Part shown: piece after piece, positions 34,591 through 43,362 of the stretch
Layout of the letters: every line of letters begins with the position of its first letter
How positions within the stretch are numbered: the stretch's first letter is position 1
DNA from: JAIUNP01 sp020161975
GTDB lineage: Bacteria; Pseudomonadota; Alphaproteobacteria; Rhizobiales; Beijerinckiaceae
Reading direction: 5' to 3'
Assembly (NCBI GenBank): GCA_036745275.1
Contig: DAIOGK010000005.1
Span: 62,001-126,000, forward strand
DNA: 64,000 nucleotides
Position numbers and translations under genes: made by a program
The notes under the pieces: generated by a model
Told to the model about the DNA's origin: nothing
The model's input: only the letters and a program-made list of their open reading frames with translations
Database searches by the model: none

Positions 34591-35598
34591 TCAGGCCGCG
34601 AATTCCTCGGTATCCACCTCCCGACGCGCCTGCGCGCCATAGCGGTTTCCGGCGACCGTCTTTTCATTGATGAGGTCTTCGGCACGCGCGATCAGATCCG
34701 GCGTCAGGTGCACCGCATTCGCCGCCATGTTCTCCTCAAGATGCGCGACGGAGCGCGTTCCGGGAATGGCGTGGATAAACGGCGCCTTTTGCAGCACCCA
34801 GGCCAGCGCGAACTGTGCCGGCGTACACCCCGCCTCCCGCGCGAGATCGGCGAAAGGCGCAACCAGCCGCACATTCTGCTGAAAATTCTCGGGCTGGAAC
34901 CGCGGCATCGTGCGACGGATATCCTTCTCGACGAACTGATCCACATCCGTGACGGAACCTGCGAGAAACCCGCGCGCCACCGGGCTGAAGGCGACAAAGG
35001 CGATGCCGAGTTCCTTGCAGGCTTCCAGTGCAGCGATTTCGGGGTTTCGCACCCAGATCGAATATTCGGTCTGCAAGGCCGTCACCGGATGTTCCCGATG
35101 CGCCTTCCGCAATGAGGCTGCAGAGACCTCGGACAGGCCCACCGTCCGCACCAACCCCTTGCGGACCAGTTCGCCAAGCGCGCCGACACTCTCCTCAATC
35201 GGCACGGATTTATCCCAGCGATGGAGGTAATAGAGATCGATCACCTCGGTGCCGAGCCGACGCAGACTGTCTTCGCAGTTCCTGCGGATTGCCTCCGGCC
35301 GCCCGTCGATGACGCGCTGCATCACATTGTCCGCGCCTTTCACGCCCGCCATGCCGCCCTTCGAGGCGAACATGATGCTCTGGCGATGCGGCTTCAGCAC
35401 ACGCCCGACGATCTCTTCGCTCACACCGAAACCGTAGAGCGCGGCTGTGTCGAAATGCGTGACGCCAACATCGATCGCCCGTGCCACAAGCCGTTCCGCA
35501 TCCGCAACGGAGGGCGGATTTCCGTAGGCGTGGCAGATGTTCATGCAGCCAAGGCCGACAGGATTGACGGAAAACGGGCCGATCACGCGGTTGGTCAT
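34591..35598 (-). CDS. Aldo/keto reductase
   Basis: 335 aa. Catalytic tetrad positions fit the AKR fold: D and Y in HFDTAALYGFG, K in IMFASKGG, and H in LYYLHRWDKS. The C-terminal NADP-binding segment IPGTRSVAHLEENM is present. It follows ligC on the same strand after a 157-base gap with a strong hairpin, so it may be a separate unit or a weakly expressed tail of the lig operon. Confidence 0.9.
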   Translation of the reverse strand: MTNRVIGPFSVNPVGLGCMNICHAYGNPPSVADAERLVARAIDVGVTHFDTAALYGFGVSEEIVGRVLKPHRQSIMFASKGGMAGVKGADNVMQRVIDGRPEAIRRNCEDSLRRLGTEVIDLYYLHRWDKSVPIEESVGALGELVRKGLVRTVGLSEVSAASLRKAHREHPVTALQTEYSIWVRNPEIAALEACKELGIAFVAFSPVARGFLAGSVTDVDQFVEKDIRRTMPRFQPENFQQNVRLVAPFADLAREAGCTPAQFALAWVLQKAPFIHAIPGTRSVAHLEENMAANAVHLTPDLIARAEDLINEKTVAGNRYGAQARREVDTEEFAA

Positions 35599-35644
35599 GG
35601 GGAATGCTCGCTCCAGAACGGTGTGGAATCAAACCGGGTCCACA

Positions 35645-35684
35645 AAGACGTGGATGGTCCGCCTTCGCGGACCATCCACGTCTT
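35645..35684. repeat. Perfect 18-bp inverted repeat with CTTC loop
   Basis: Arms 35645-35662 and 35667-35684 are exact complements, with the start AAGACGTGGATGGTCC. It lies between ligC and the aldo-keto reductase gene. A second, weaker dyad CCGGGACAAGCCCGG follows near 35717. Both look like REP-type palindromes; the first could end or stabilise the lig transcript. Confidence 0.8.
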
Positions 35685-35755
35685 GATATCGTCACGCCAT
35701 CTCAAAACACAGGTGACCGGGACAAGCCCGGCCACGGTGCGTTAGGCACGGCCAT

Positions 35756-36709
35756 TCAGGCCAGTTGCTTTTCGAGGTCGTTGAGCACCTGATAGCACGG
35801 AAGAACCTGCGCCACCGAGGCGTTCGGCTCCCGGCCCTCGCGGATGGCGGCGAAGAACTCGCGATCCTGCAACTCGATACCGTTCATCGAAACATCGACG
35901 CCAGACACGTCGATCTTCTCTTCCTTGCCGTTCACAAGGTCGTCGTAGCGGGCGATGTAGGTGCCCGTATCGCCGATGTAGCGGAAGAAGGTGCCGAGCG
36001 GTCCATCATTGTTGAAGGACAGCGAGAGCGTGCAGATGGCGCCATTCGCAGCCTTCAGCTGGATCGACATGTCCATCGCAATGCCGAGTGTGGGATGGAT
36101 CGGCCCCTGCACGGCGTTCGCCTTCACGATCGGGCTCCGTGCCTGATAGGCGAAAAGGTCGACAGTATGGGCCGCGTGATGCCACAGCAGGTGGTCGGTC
36201 CACGACCGCGGCTGACCGAGCGCGTTCATGTTGGTGCGGCGGAAGAAGTAGGTCTGCACGTCCATCTGCTGGAGGTTGAACGCGCCGTCCACGATCTTCT
36301 TGTGCACCCACTGATGCGAGGGGTTGAAGCGGCGGGTGTGGCCACACATCGCGACAAGCCCGGTCTTCTTCTGAAGCGCGACGACCTCTTCGGCGCCTTT
36401 CAGGCTGTCAGCGAGTGGAATTTCCACCTGCACATGCTTGCCGGCCTTCATGCACTGGATCGACTGGTCGGCGTGCATCTGCGTCGGCGTGCAGAGGATG
36501 ACGGCATCCACCTCTGTCAGCGCGAGGCTGTCGGCAAGGTCGGTGGTGACATGGCCGATGCCATATCGAGCCGCCACGTCTCTCGTCTTGTCGAGGTCGC
36601 GGCTGACGAGCGAAATCACCTCGACACCGTCGATATTCTTGATCCCGTCGAGATGCTTGATCCCGAAGGCGCCCGCACCGGCGAGCGCCACCTTGATTGT
36701 CTTGGCCAT
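35756..36709 (-). CDS. ligC: 4-carboxy-2-hydroxymuconate-6-semialdehyde dehydrogenase
   Basis: 317 aa Gfo/Idh/MocA enzyme. The sequence AGAGAFGIKHLDGIKNIDGV, then KHVQVEIPLADS, RRTNMNALGQPRSW and HHAAHTVDLFAYQA agrees closely with LigC. It oxidises the ring-cleavage product of protocatechuate, as its hemiacetal, to 2-pyrone-4,6-dicarboxylate with NAD(P)+. Last of the seven lig genes, 21 bases after ligB. Confidence 0.95.
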   Translation of the reverse strand: MAKTIKVALAGAGAFGIKHLDGIKNIDGVEVISLVSRDLDKTRDVAARYGIGHVTTDLADSLALTEVDAVILCTPTQMHADQSIQCMKAGKHVQVEIPLADSLKGAEEVVALQKKTGLVAMCGHTRRFNPSHQWVHKKIVDGAFNLQQMDVQTYFFRRTNMNALGQPRSWTDHLLWHHAAHTVDLFAYQARSPIVKANAVQGPIHPTLGIAMDMSIQLKAANGAICTLSLSFNNDGPLGTFFRYIGDTGTYIARYDDLVNGKEEKIDVSGVDVSMNGIELQDREFFAAIREGREPNASVAQVLPCYQVLNDLEKQLA

Positions 36710-36730
36710 GGTTGTTTCCTTTGGGGCCGC

Positions 36731-37588
36731 TCAGGCCGCATCCTGCAAAACGAGGTGACCGACCGCCGTGTTCGACGCCGGCACATGATAGAACCGGTGC
36801 ACGACCTTCAGCTTGCCGCCGTCGTTGATGTCGCTCATCGCGCCGCGCGCAATGTGCCACATCACGAGTTCGATGCCTTCTGAACCGGCTTCGCGCACGT
36901 AGTCGATGTTCGGCATCTTCGCGAGGTCCTTTGGCGCGTCGATCAGCTTGTCGAGGAACATATTGTCCCACTCCCGGTTGATCAGGCCCGCGCGGCTTCC
37001 CTGAAGCTGATGGCTCATGCCACCCGTACCCCAGATGTGGACGTTGAGATCCTCGGGATAGGACGTCACCGCCCTGCGGATCGCCTGGCCAAGTCTGAAG
37101 CAGCGTTCGCCCGAAGGCACCGGGTGCTGCACCACGTTCACCGCGAAGGGAATGATCGGGCACGGCCATTCCTTGACCTCGCCGAACAGGCACGACAGCG
37201 GCACGGTGAGGCCGTGGTCCACGTCGATCTCGTTGACCATCGTCAGGTCGAAATCCTGCTGGATGACCTCGGAGGCAATGTGGGAGGCAAGCTCCGGATG
37301 GCCGATAACCTTCGGCACCGGGCGAGCACCATAGCCCTCGTCAGCCGGGTTATATTCCGGCCCGGTCATGATCGCGAAGGTCGGGATCATCGACAGGGAA
37401 AACGCGGTGGCGTGGTCATTGTAGACGCAGATGATGACATCGGGCTTGTTGGCCTTCAGCCATTCCTTCGATTTGTCGTAGCCGGCGAACACCGGCTTCC
37501 AGTAGTCTTCGCCGGTCTTGCCATGGTCGAAGGCGGCACCGACGGCGGGAATATGCGATGTGTAGACGGAGGCGGTAATGCGGGCCAT
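36731..37588 (-). CDS. ligB: Protocatechuate 4,5-dioxygenase beta subunit
   Basis: 285 aa extradiol dioxygenase, catalytic subunit. Predicted Fe(II) ligands are H12 (TSHIPAVG), H59 (YNDHATAF) and E240 (SEGIELVMW); H193 in GTGGMSHQL is the acid-base histidine. It cleaves protocatechuate between C4 and C5 with O2. The alpha subunit gene lies 18 bases upstream. Confidence 0.96.
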   Translation of the reverse strand: MARITASVYTSHIPAVGAAFDHGKTGEDYWKPVFAGYDKSKEWLKANKPDVIICVYNDHATAFSLSMIPTFAIMTGPEYNPADEGYGARPVPKVIGHPELASHIASEVIQQDFDLTMVNEIDVDHGLTVPLSCLFGEVKEWPCPIIPFAVNVVQHPVPSGERCFRLGQAIRRAVTSYPEDLNVHIWGTGGMSHQLQGSRAGLINREWDNMFLDKLIDAPKDLAKMPNIDYVREAGSEGIELVMWHIARGAMSDINDGGKLKVVHRFYHVPASNTAVGHLVLQDAA

Positions 37589-37606
37589 GTCGATATTCCT
37601 TCCTGA

Positions 37607-38023
37607 TCAGTCCTTCTTGGGGCGCTGTGCGTCGCCGTCCTCACCGAGGCGGCGGTTGCCATCGATCTTGCGGCCGCCAGCCACCATCATCGCGCGGTAT
37701 TCCTGCTCGCTCATGCCGGTCATCGAGCCGGCCATCTGCTGGAAGCTGAGGCCATCCGTGGCGCCGATCTTGGAGAGGAAATAGATGTTGCCGCCCAGCG
37801 CCATCATGCGGTTGAGATCGCGGGACATGACCGCCTGCTTCTGGTCTTCGGTCATCTTCCACTTGTCGAGATAGGCGCGCTCATCGGCCTTGAAGGCGGC
37901 GCGGTTCTCGGCCTTCATCAATGACATGCAGAACTGGTTCAGCCAGTAGCCCTTGCGCGACTGCTCGGCGTCGAAAATGATGGTTCCGGGGATATCCTTG
38001 AAATCCTTGTCGAGAGACATCAC
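37607..38023 (-). CDS. ligA: Protocatechuate 4,5-dioxygenase alpha subunit
   Basis: 138 aa, all-helical small subunit that caps the LigB active site. The family sequence FDAEQSRKGYWLNQFCMSLM and a central KWKMTEDQKQAV stretch are present. Overlaps ligI by four bases and precedes ligB. Confidence 0.95.
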   Translation of the reverse strand: MMSLDKDFKDIPGTIIFDAEQSRKGYWLNQFCMSLMKAENRAAFKADERAYLDKWKMTEDQKQAVMSRDLNRMMALGGNIYFLSKIGATDGLSFQQMAGSMTGMSEQEYRAMMVAGGRKIDGNRRLGEDGDAQRPKKD

Positions 38024-38973
38024 GTCCTCCTTGCAGTGTTTGCGGTTTCTTCGGGCCAGTAGAGCCGCATGGGATTGTCAACGAGAAGCTTCTGCTGAAG
38101 CTCCGCGGTCGGGGCGATATGCGGGATGAAATCGACCAGCAGCCCATCATCGGGCATGTGGTTCTTGAGATTGGGGTGCGGCCAGTCGGTTCCCCACAGC
38201 ACCCGGTCAGGGAATTCCTCGACGATGGCCCGCGCAAACGGCACGACATCGCGATAGGCGTTCTGCTCGCCGTTCAGCGCCGGAGGGCCGGCGACGGAGA
38301 GCCGCTCGGGACAGGAGACCTTGCTCCAGACGTTCTTGTGTTCGCGCATGAATTTGCGGAACAGGCTGAACTCGGGCCCGTCGATTGGCTGGTCGACATT
38401 CGGGCGGCCCATATGGTCCACCACCACCGTGGTCGGCAGCGCGGTGAAGAAATCCCAGAGTTCGGGCAGGTCCACCGCCTCGAAATAGATCACGACATGC
38501 CAGCCGAGTTTCGAGATGCGCGCCGCGATCTCCATCAACTCGTCCTTGGGCGTGAAATCCACGAGCCTTTTAACGAAGTTGAAGCGCACGCCACGCACGC
38601 CGGCATCATGCAGCGCTTGCAATTCGGTATCGGTAATGGCGCGCCTGACGGTCGCAACACCCCGCGCACGACCGCCCGAGCGCTGGCAGGCATCGACCAT
38701 GGCGCGGTTGTCCGCCCCGTGGCAGGTGGCCTGCACCACGACATTGCGGGCAAAACCGAGATGGTCGCGCAGCGCGAACAACTCGTCGGCGGTCGCATCG
38801 CAGGGCGTATATTTCCGCTCCGGCGCGTAGGGAAAGGTCGCGCCGGGGCCGAACACATGGCAATGCGCGTCGACCGCGCCGCGCGGCAGCTTGAACTTCG
38901 GCTTCGACGGCCCTTCGTACCAGTCGAGCCAGCCCTTTGTCTTTTCAAACGGGCCTGTGGTGATCTTGGACAT
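38020..38973 (-). CDS. ligI: 2-pyrone-4,6-dicarboxylate lactonase
   Basis: 317 aa amidohydrolase-2 enzyme. Motifs DAHCHVFGPG near the N-terminus, VVDHMGRPNV, and LWGTDWPHPN near the C-terminus mark LigI. It hydrolyses PDC to 4-oxalomesaconate. I start at the ATG at 38973, which has TGAGG seven bases upstream; a TTG four codons earlier would overlap ligK. Confidence 0.95.
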   Translation of the reverse strand: MSKITTGPFEKTKGWLDWYEGPSKPKFKLPRGAVDAHCHVFGPGATFPYAPERKYTPCDATADELFALRDHLGFARNVVVQATCHGADNRAMVDACQRSGGRARGVATVRRAITDTELQALHDAGVRGVRFNFVKRLVDFTPKDELMEIAARISKLGWHVVIYFEAVDLPELWDFFTALPTTVVVDHMGRPNVDQPIDGPEFSLFRKFMREHKNVWSKVSCPERLSVAGPPALNGEQNAYRDVVPFARAIVEEFPDRVLWGTDWPHPNLKNHMPDDGLLVDFIPHIAPTAELQQKLLVDNPMRLYWPEETANTARRT

Positions 38974-38981
38974 GGCGCGCC

Positions 38982-39665
38982 TCAATCAATGTATTTGAGC
39001 CCGGCCTTCGCCAGCGGCTCGCGCATCTTGTACATGTCGAGGCCGAGCACGCCGGAAGCCAGCTTCTCGCGCTTCTCGCCCTCGTTGGCCTCGCGTGCAG
39101 CGGCGGCGGCGAGCGTCTTTTCCACCCATTCACGCGGCACCACCACAACGCCATCGTCGTCGGCGACCACGGCATCCCCCGGGTTGACCAGCGCGCCGGC
39201 GCAAACCACCGGAATGTTCACCGAGCCGATCGTCGCCTTGATCGTGCCCTTCGACGAGATGCACTTCGACCAGACCGGAAAGCCCATTTCGGTCAGCGTT
39301 TTCACATCGCGCACCCCGGCGTCGATGATCAGCGCCCGGGCGCCCCGCGCCTGGAACGAGGTTGCGAGCAGGTCGCCGAAATAGCCGTCCGTGCATTCCG
39401 CCGTGATCGCCGCCACCACCACATCGCCGGGTTTGATCTGCTCGGCCACCACATGCATCATCCAGTTGTCGCCCGGATGCAGCAGCACAGTCACCGCCGT
39501 ACCGGAAACCTGCGCGCCGGAATAAATCGGCCGCATATAGGGCTTCATCAAGCCAACGCGGCCCATCGCCTCATGCACCGTGGCCGAACCGAAGGCGGCA
39601 AGCTTGTCCGTCGCCGCGCGATCCGCGCGCTGGATGTTCCTGTAAACAACGCCGAGTTCGGTCAT
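38982..39665 (-). CDS. ligK: 4-carboxy-4-hydroxy-2-oxoadipate aldolase
   Basis: 227 aa RraA-fold class II aldolase. The motif CTDGYFGDLLATSFQARG and the metal-site segment IIDAGVRDVKTL are typical, and VVADDDGVVVVPREWVE follows. It cleaves its substrate to pyruvate and oxaloacetate, the final step of the pathway. One base separates it from ligJ. Confidence 0.94.
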   Translation of the reverse strand: MTELGVVYRNIQRADRAATDKLAAFGSATVHEAMGRVGLMKPYMRPIYSGAQVSGTAVTVLLHPGDNWMMHVVAEQIKPGDVVVAAITAECTDGYFGDLLATSFQARGARALIIDAGVRDVKTLTEMGFPVWSKCISSKGTIKATIGSVNIPVVCAGALVNPGDAVVADDDGVVVVPREWVEKTLAAAAAREANEGEKREKLASGVLGLDMYKMREPLAKAGLKYID

Positions 39666-39666
39666 C

Positions 39667-40710
39667 TCAGAGGCCCCTTGCTTTCAGTTTGGCGTCAAGA
39701 CGCGGAAACACCCGGCGCGCGTTGCCCTCGTAGACGGCGAAACGCTGGGCCTCCGTCAGGTTGGGCGTCGCCGCGATGTAGCGCTTGGTGTCGTCGTAAT
39801 AATGCCCGGTTTCAGGGTCGATGCCGCGCACCGCGCCGATCATTTCGGAGGCGAACAGGATGTTCTCGACCGGAATCACCTGCGTCAGGAGATCAATGCC
39901 TGGCTGGTGATAGACGCAGGTGTCGAAGAACACGTTCTTCAGCACATGATCCTTCAGCAGCGGCTTCTTCATCTCCTGCGCAAGGCCACGGAAGCGCCCG
40001 TAATGATAGGGCACACAGCCACCGCCATGCGGAATGATGAACCTGAGGCTCGGGAAATCCTTGAAGAGATCCCCCTGGATAAACTGCATGAAGGCGGTCG
40101 TATCCGCGTTGAGATAATGCGCGCCGGTGGTGTGGAAGGCCGGGTTACAGGACGTGGAGACATGCACCATGGCCGGGATGTCGTATTCCACCATCTTCTC
40201 ATAGATCGGATACCAGTGCCGATCGGTCAGCGGCGGCGAGGTCCAGTGCCCGCCCGACGGGTCAGGGTTCAGGTTGATGCCGACGAAGCCATATTCCTTG
40301 ATGCACTTTTCGAGCTCTGGAATGCAGGTTTTCGGATCAACGCCCGGGCTTTGCGGCAGCATGGCGACGCCGATGAAATTGTCCGGGAACAGCCCCGCGA
40401 CGCGGTAGCAGAGTTCGTTGCAGATGCCGGCCCAGGTCGAGGAAACAGCGAAATCGCCGATATGATGGGCCATGAACGAGGCGCGGGGCGAGAAGATCGT
40501 GATATCGGAGCCACGCTCCTTCATCAGCTTCAACTGGTTCTTCTCGATGCTCTCGCGAAGATCGTCATCGGAGATCTTCAGTTCAGACACCTTCGGCATC
40601 AGCGCGGCATCCTTGATGCCGGCAATCTGGCGGTTACGCCAGTCCTCCAGCGCCTTGGGCGCGGTGGTGTAATGGCCGTGGCAATCAATGATGAGAGGTT
40701 TGCGGCTCAT
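39667..40710 (-). CDS. ligJ: 4-oxalomesaconate hydratase
   Basis: 347 aa amidohydrolase-like protein. N-terminal IIDCHGHYTTAP, FIIPHGGGCVPYHYGRF in the middle and ENILFASEMIGAVRGIDP near the end match LigJ. It adds water to 4-oxalomesaconate to give 4-carboxy-4-hydroxy-2-oxoadipate. Overlaps ligU by four bases. Confidence 0.94.
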   Translation of the reverse strand: MSRKPLIIDCHGHYTTAPKALEDWRNRQIAGIKDAALMPKVSELKISDDDLRESIEKNQLKLMKERGSDITIFSPRASFMAHHIGDFAVSSTWAGICNELCYRVAGLFPDNFIGVAMLPQSPGVDPKTCIPELEKCIKEYGFVGINLNPDPSGGHWTSPPLTDRHWYPIYEKMVEYDIPAMVHVSTSCNPAFHTTGAHYLNADTTAFMQFIQGDLFKDFPSLRFIIPHGGGCVPYHYGRFRGLAQEMKKPLLKDHVLKNVFFDTCVYHQPGIDLLTQVIPVENILFASEMIGAVRGIDPETGHYYDDTKRYIAATPNLTEAQRFAVYEGNARRVFPRLDAKLKARGL

Positions 40711-41843
40711 GCGTCCTTGTCCTTTCCAGCATAAATCGAAGTCGGCACCATGGCCTCACCGCGCATCAGCAGCCGCGCGGTGCGCAGCAGCGCCGCCTTG
40801 GTCACAGATTGCGGATTGGCGGGATCAAGTTCCAGCGCCACCGAAAACTCACCTGTCGGATGTTCAACCGAAACGGTCTGCATGAGCCCGCCAGGCATCA
40901 CCGCCACCCCGTCGCACACCGAGCCCTTGAGCACACAGGCCGTCCCCACCGTGACAGCGGCCAGAACGCCAATCGCATCGTGGCAAACATGGGGGATGAA
41001 GCTGCGCGTCGTCACCGCACCGCCGGCGCGCGGCGGCGCGATCAGCGTCATCTTCGGATAGTTCTTCTTCGACACATCGCCGAGGCCCATCGTCACCGAA
41101 ATCTGGAGGCGCAGCGCCTCGATCCGGCGCTTGAGGTCCTCGTCCGCGTTCATCTCAGCCACGGTTTCATAGCCGGTGCGGCCCATGTCCGTCGCCTTGA
41201 ACATGACCAGTGGCATGCCGTTGTCGATGCAGGTGACATCGAGCGTGAACGGCTCAAACCCCTCACCCGTGACCGTAACCGTATCCCTGACATTGCCGGT
41301 GGGCAGAAGGCCGGAACAGACCGAGCCGGCCGTATCGAGAAAGTTGATGGTGATCGGCGCCGATGTTCCCGGCACACCGTCGATCCGCGCCGCGCCCTCG
41401 TATTGCACCAGCCCGCCCTGCGTATCGACGGTGATATCGCATTGCATGTCAGTGTTCAGCGTCAGCACGCGGAAGGTCGAGGTCGCACCCTGCGGCTGCA
41501 CCATGCCGGTTTCGAGCGCGAAGGGCACGACGGCAGCCAGCATGTTGCCGCAGTTGGGGGTCGTATCCACCGTGTCCTTGTCGGGCTGCAACTGGGCGAA
41601 CAGAAAGTCGAGATCGACACCGGGCTTGCTGCCGGGCCGCACCATGCCGACCTTGCTGGTCAGCGGATGCGCTCCCCCGATCCCGTCGATCTGCCGTCGG
41701 TCAGGCGACCCCATCGCGGCGAGCAGCACCCTGTCGCGCAGGGCCGTATCGGCTGGCAGGTCGCTGGCCTTGAAGAACGGGCCCTTGGAGGTGCCGCCGC
41801 GCATCAGGAGGCAGGGAATGGCCGTCTGCGATGTCGGTTTCAT
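40707..41843 (-). CDS. ligU: 4-oxalomesaconate tautomerase (LigU, PrpF fold)
   Basis: 378 aa. The PrpF/LigU N-terminus IPCLLMRGGTSKGPFF, then DGIGGAHPLTSKVGMV and TPNCGNMLAAVVPFAL. LigU moves the double bond of oxalomesaconate into the isomer LigJ uses. First gene of the lig operon; GGGAGGGA lies upstream. The divergent LysR regulator starts 169 bases away. Confidence 0.94.
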   Translation of the reverse strand: MKPTSQTAIPCLLMRGGTSKGPFFKASDLPADTALRDRVLLAAMGSPDRRQIDGIGGAHPLTSKVGMVRPGSKPGVDLDFLFAQLQPDKDTVDTTPNCGNMLAAVVPFALETGMVQPQGATSTFRVLTLNTDMQCDITVDTQGGLVQYEGAARIDGVPGTSAPITINFLDTAGSVCSGLLPTGNVRDTVTVTGEGFEPFTLDVTCIDNGMPLVMFKATDMGRTGYETVAEMNADEDLKRRIEALRLQISVTMGLGDVSKKNYPKMTLIAPPRAGGAVTTRSFIPHVCHDAIGVLAAVTVGTACVLKGSVCDGVAVMPGGLMQTVSVEHPTGEFSVALELDPANPQSVTKAALLRTARLLMRGEAMVPTSIYAGKDKDA

Positions 41844-41878
41844 GCTCGCAAGTCCCTCCCGCTGCCTCTGGCAGTCCG

Positions 41879-41928
41879 CCCCAGACGTTCAAACCACCGG
41901 AGCCCTCAAACTATGCACACGTCTGGGG
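41879..41928. promoter_or_regulatory. 10-bp inverted repeat, arms 40 bp centre to centre, in the lig/LysR control region
   Basis: CCCCAGACGT at 41879-41888 and its exact complement ACGTCTGGGG at 41919-41928 are split by 30 bases, so the arms fall close to four helical turns apart. It lies 36-85 bases upstream of the ligU start. Likely a two-site operator for the divergent LysR protein; an mRNA hairpin is the alternative. Confidence 0.5.
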
Positions 41929-41945
41929 AGGCTTGCCATTTCAAT

Positions 41946-41992
41946 TTGACCCGTCATCATAAGTTTTGGCTATAGAGCGTGTTTGATCAAAC
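41946..41992 (+). promoter_or_regulatory. Candidate promoter and operator of the LysR gene
   Basis: TTGACC at 41946 and TATAGA at 41971 form a weak promoter pair with a long 19-base spacer. Directly after it, at 41981-41992, is the perfect palindrome GTTTGATCAAAC, placed where a bound protein would block initiation. Autorepression by the LysR protein is inferred. Confidence 0.4.
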
Positions 41993-42012
41993 GCGGAAGA
42001 GGCGCACACGGC

Positions 42013-43227
42013 ATGTGGTCTGGCATTCCGAACCTGCGTCATCTACGGGCATTTTGCGAGGTTGCCGAAACCGGCAGCGTCACCGAAGCGGCGCGCCGCA
42101 TTCATTTAACGCAGCCGGCCATCTCGCAGGCCTTGGCGCGCCTCGAAGAGCGCGTCGGCACACCGCTGTTCGAGCAGGGCACGAACCGGATGCTCCTGAC
42201 CTCGGCGGGCACCATGTTGCTGCCGCGCGTGGTGCGGTTTCTCGATCTGTTGCGCCAGGGCACGCGCGAGGTCCGGCGCATTGCCGGGGCCCGGAGCAAG
42301 GGTGGCTTTGCAAACTTCGACCACCTTCTGACCGTCGCTCAGCTCAACGCCCTCTCCGCCATGGCGGAAGCCGGCAACTTCAGTCTCGCCGCCCGTGCCA
42401 GCGGGCTGACCCAGCCTTCCATCCACCGGGCCGCACGCGATCTCGAACGGCTGACCGGCGTTGCCCTGTTTGAAAAGACCAGTCAGGGTGTGGAACTCAC
42501 CCGCGCAGCAGCGGTTCTGGCGCAGCACGCGCGTCTGGCCCTGGCGGAACTGCGGCAAGGCATCACCGAGATCGCCGAAGCGCTCGGTGTTGACGCAGGT
42601 TCCATCGTCATTGCCTCCCTGCCCCTCGCCCGTTCATCAATCCTGCCCGCTGCGATCATCCGCTTTGGCGAGGACAGGCCGCACACAGCCATCAGCATCA
42701 TCGAAGGCCACTATGACCGGCTGCTTTACGGCCTTCGGCACGGCGAGATCGATTTGCTGATCGGCGCCTTGCGCGAGCCGGCCCCCATCGGCGATGTGGT
42801 GGAGACGGTGCTGTTTTCCGATACGCTTCAGGTCGTTGCCCGGGCCGGCCACCCGCTGGCGGGGCGCAGCACGCTGACGCTGGACGATCTTGAACGTTAC
42901 CCTTGGGTGATCGCACCGCCCGGCGCACCGACGCGCGGTTACTTCGATGCGCTGTTCAAGGAGCGCGATGCCAGCAAGGCCGGCGGGTTGATCGAGGCGA
43001 GTTCCCTTGTCCTGCTGCGGGGGCTGCTGACCGACAGCGACCGGCTGACCATCATCTCCGGCCATCAGATCGTTCATGAGGTCCGGCTTGGGCTGCTGAC
43101 GATCCTTCCATTTCCGCTTCCCGGCAGCGACCGGCGCATTGGCCTGACCACGCGGCGCGGCTGGCACCCCACACCCACCCAGAAGTTGTTTCTCGAGTGT
43201 CTCCACGCCGTCAGCCGCGAGGCTTAG
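42013..43227 (+). CDS. LysR-type regulator with two DNA-binding domains, likely controls lig operon
   Basis: 404 aa from the ATG at 42013 (GGAAGAGG about ten bases upstream; a TTG at 41983 is the other choice). The first winged helix spans about 8-67 (TGSVTEAARRIHLTQPAISQ). A second one spans about 104-165 (AGNFSLAARASGLTQPSIHR ... LFEKTSQGVELT). The effector domain follows from about 190. Normal LysR proteins are near 300 aa with one such domain. Divergent from ligU, so control of protocatechuate breakdown in response to an intermediate is expected. Confidence 0.9.
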   Translation: MWSGIPNLRHLRAFCEVAETGSVTEAARRIHLTQPAISQALARLEERVGTPLFEQGTNRMLLTSAGTMLLPRVVRFLDLLRQGTREVRRIAGARSKGGFANFDHLLTVAQLNALSAMAEAGNFSLAARASGLTQPSIHRAARDLERLTGVALFEKTSQGVELTRAAAVLAQHARLALAELRQGITEIAEALGVDAGSIVIASLPLARSSILPAAIIRFGEDRPHTAISIIEGHYDRLLYGLRHGEIDLLIGALREPAPIGDVVETVLFSDTLQVVARAGHPLAGRSTLTLDDLERYPWVIAPPGAPTRGYFDALFKERDASKAGGLIEASSLVLLRGLLTDSDRLTIISGHQIVHEVRLGLLTILPFPLPGSDRRIGLTTRRGWHPTPTQKLFLECLHAVSREA

Positions 43228-43362
43228 CAAACGGGAAACCTTACTCCGCAACCTCCGGTAAAGGCTCTGGATCGATAGGCGCCCCATCCACCGCCCGCGT
43301 TAGCATTCCGCTTGGTCCCGCCGGTTAAGGTGGAGACCGGAACAGCCACGGGGATCGGCACA

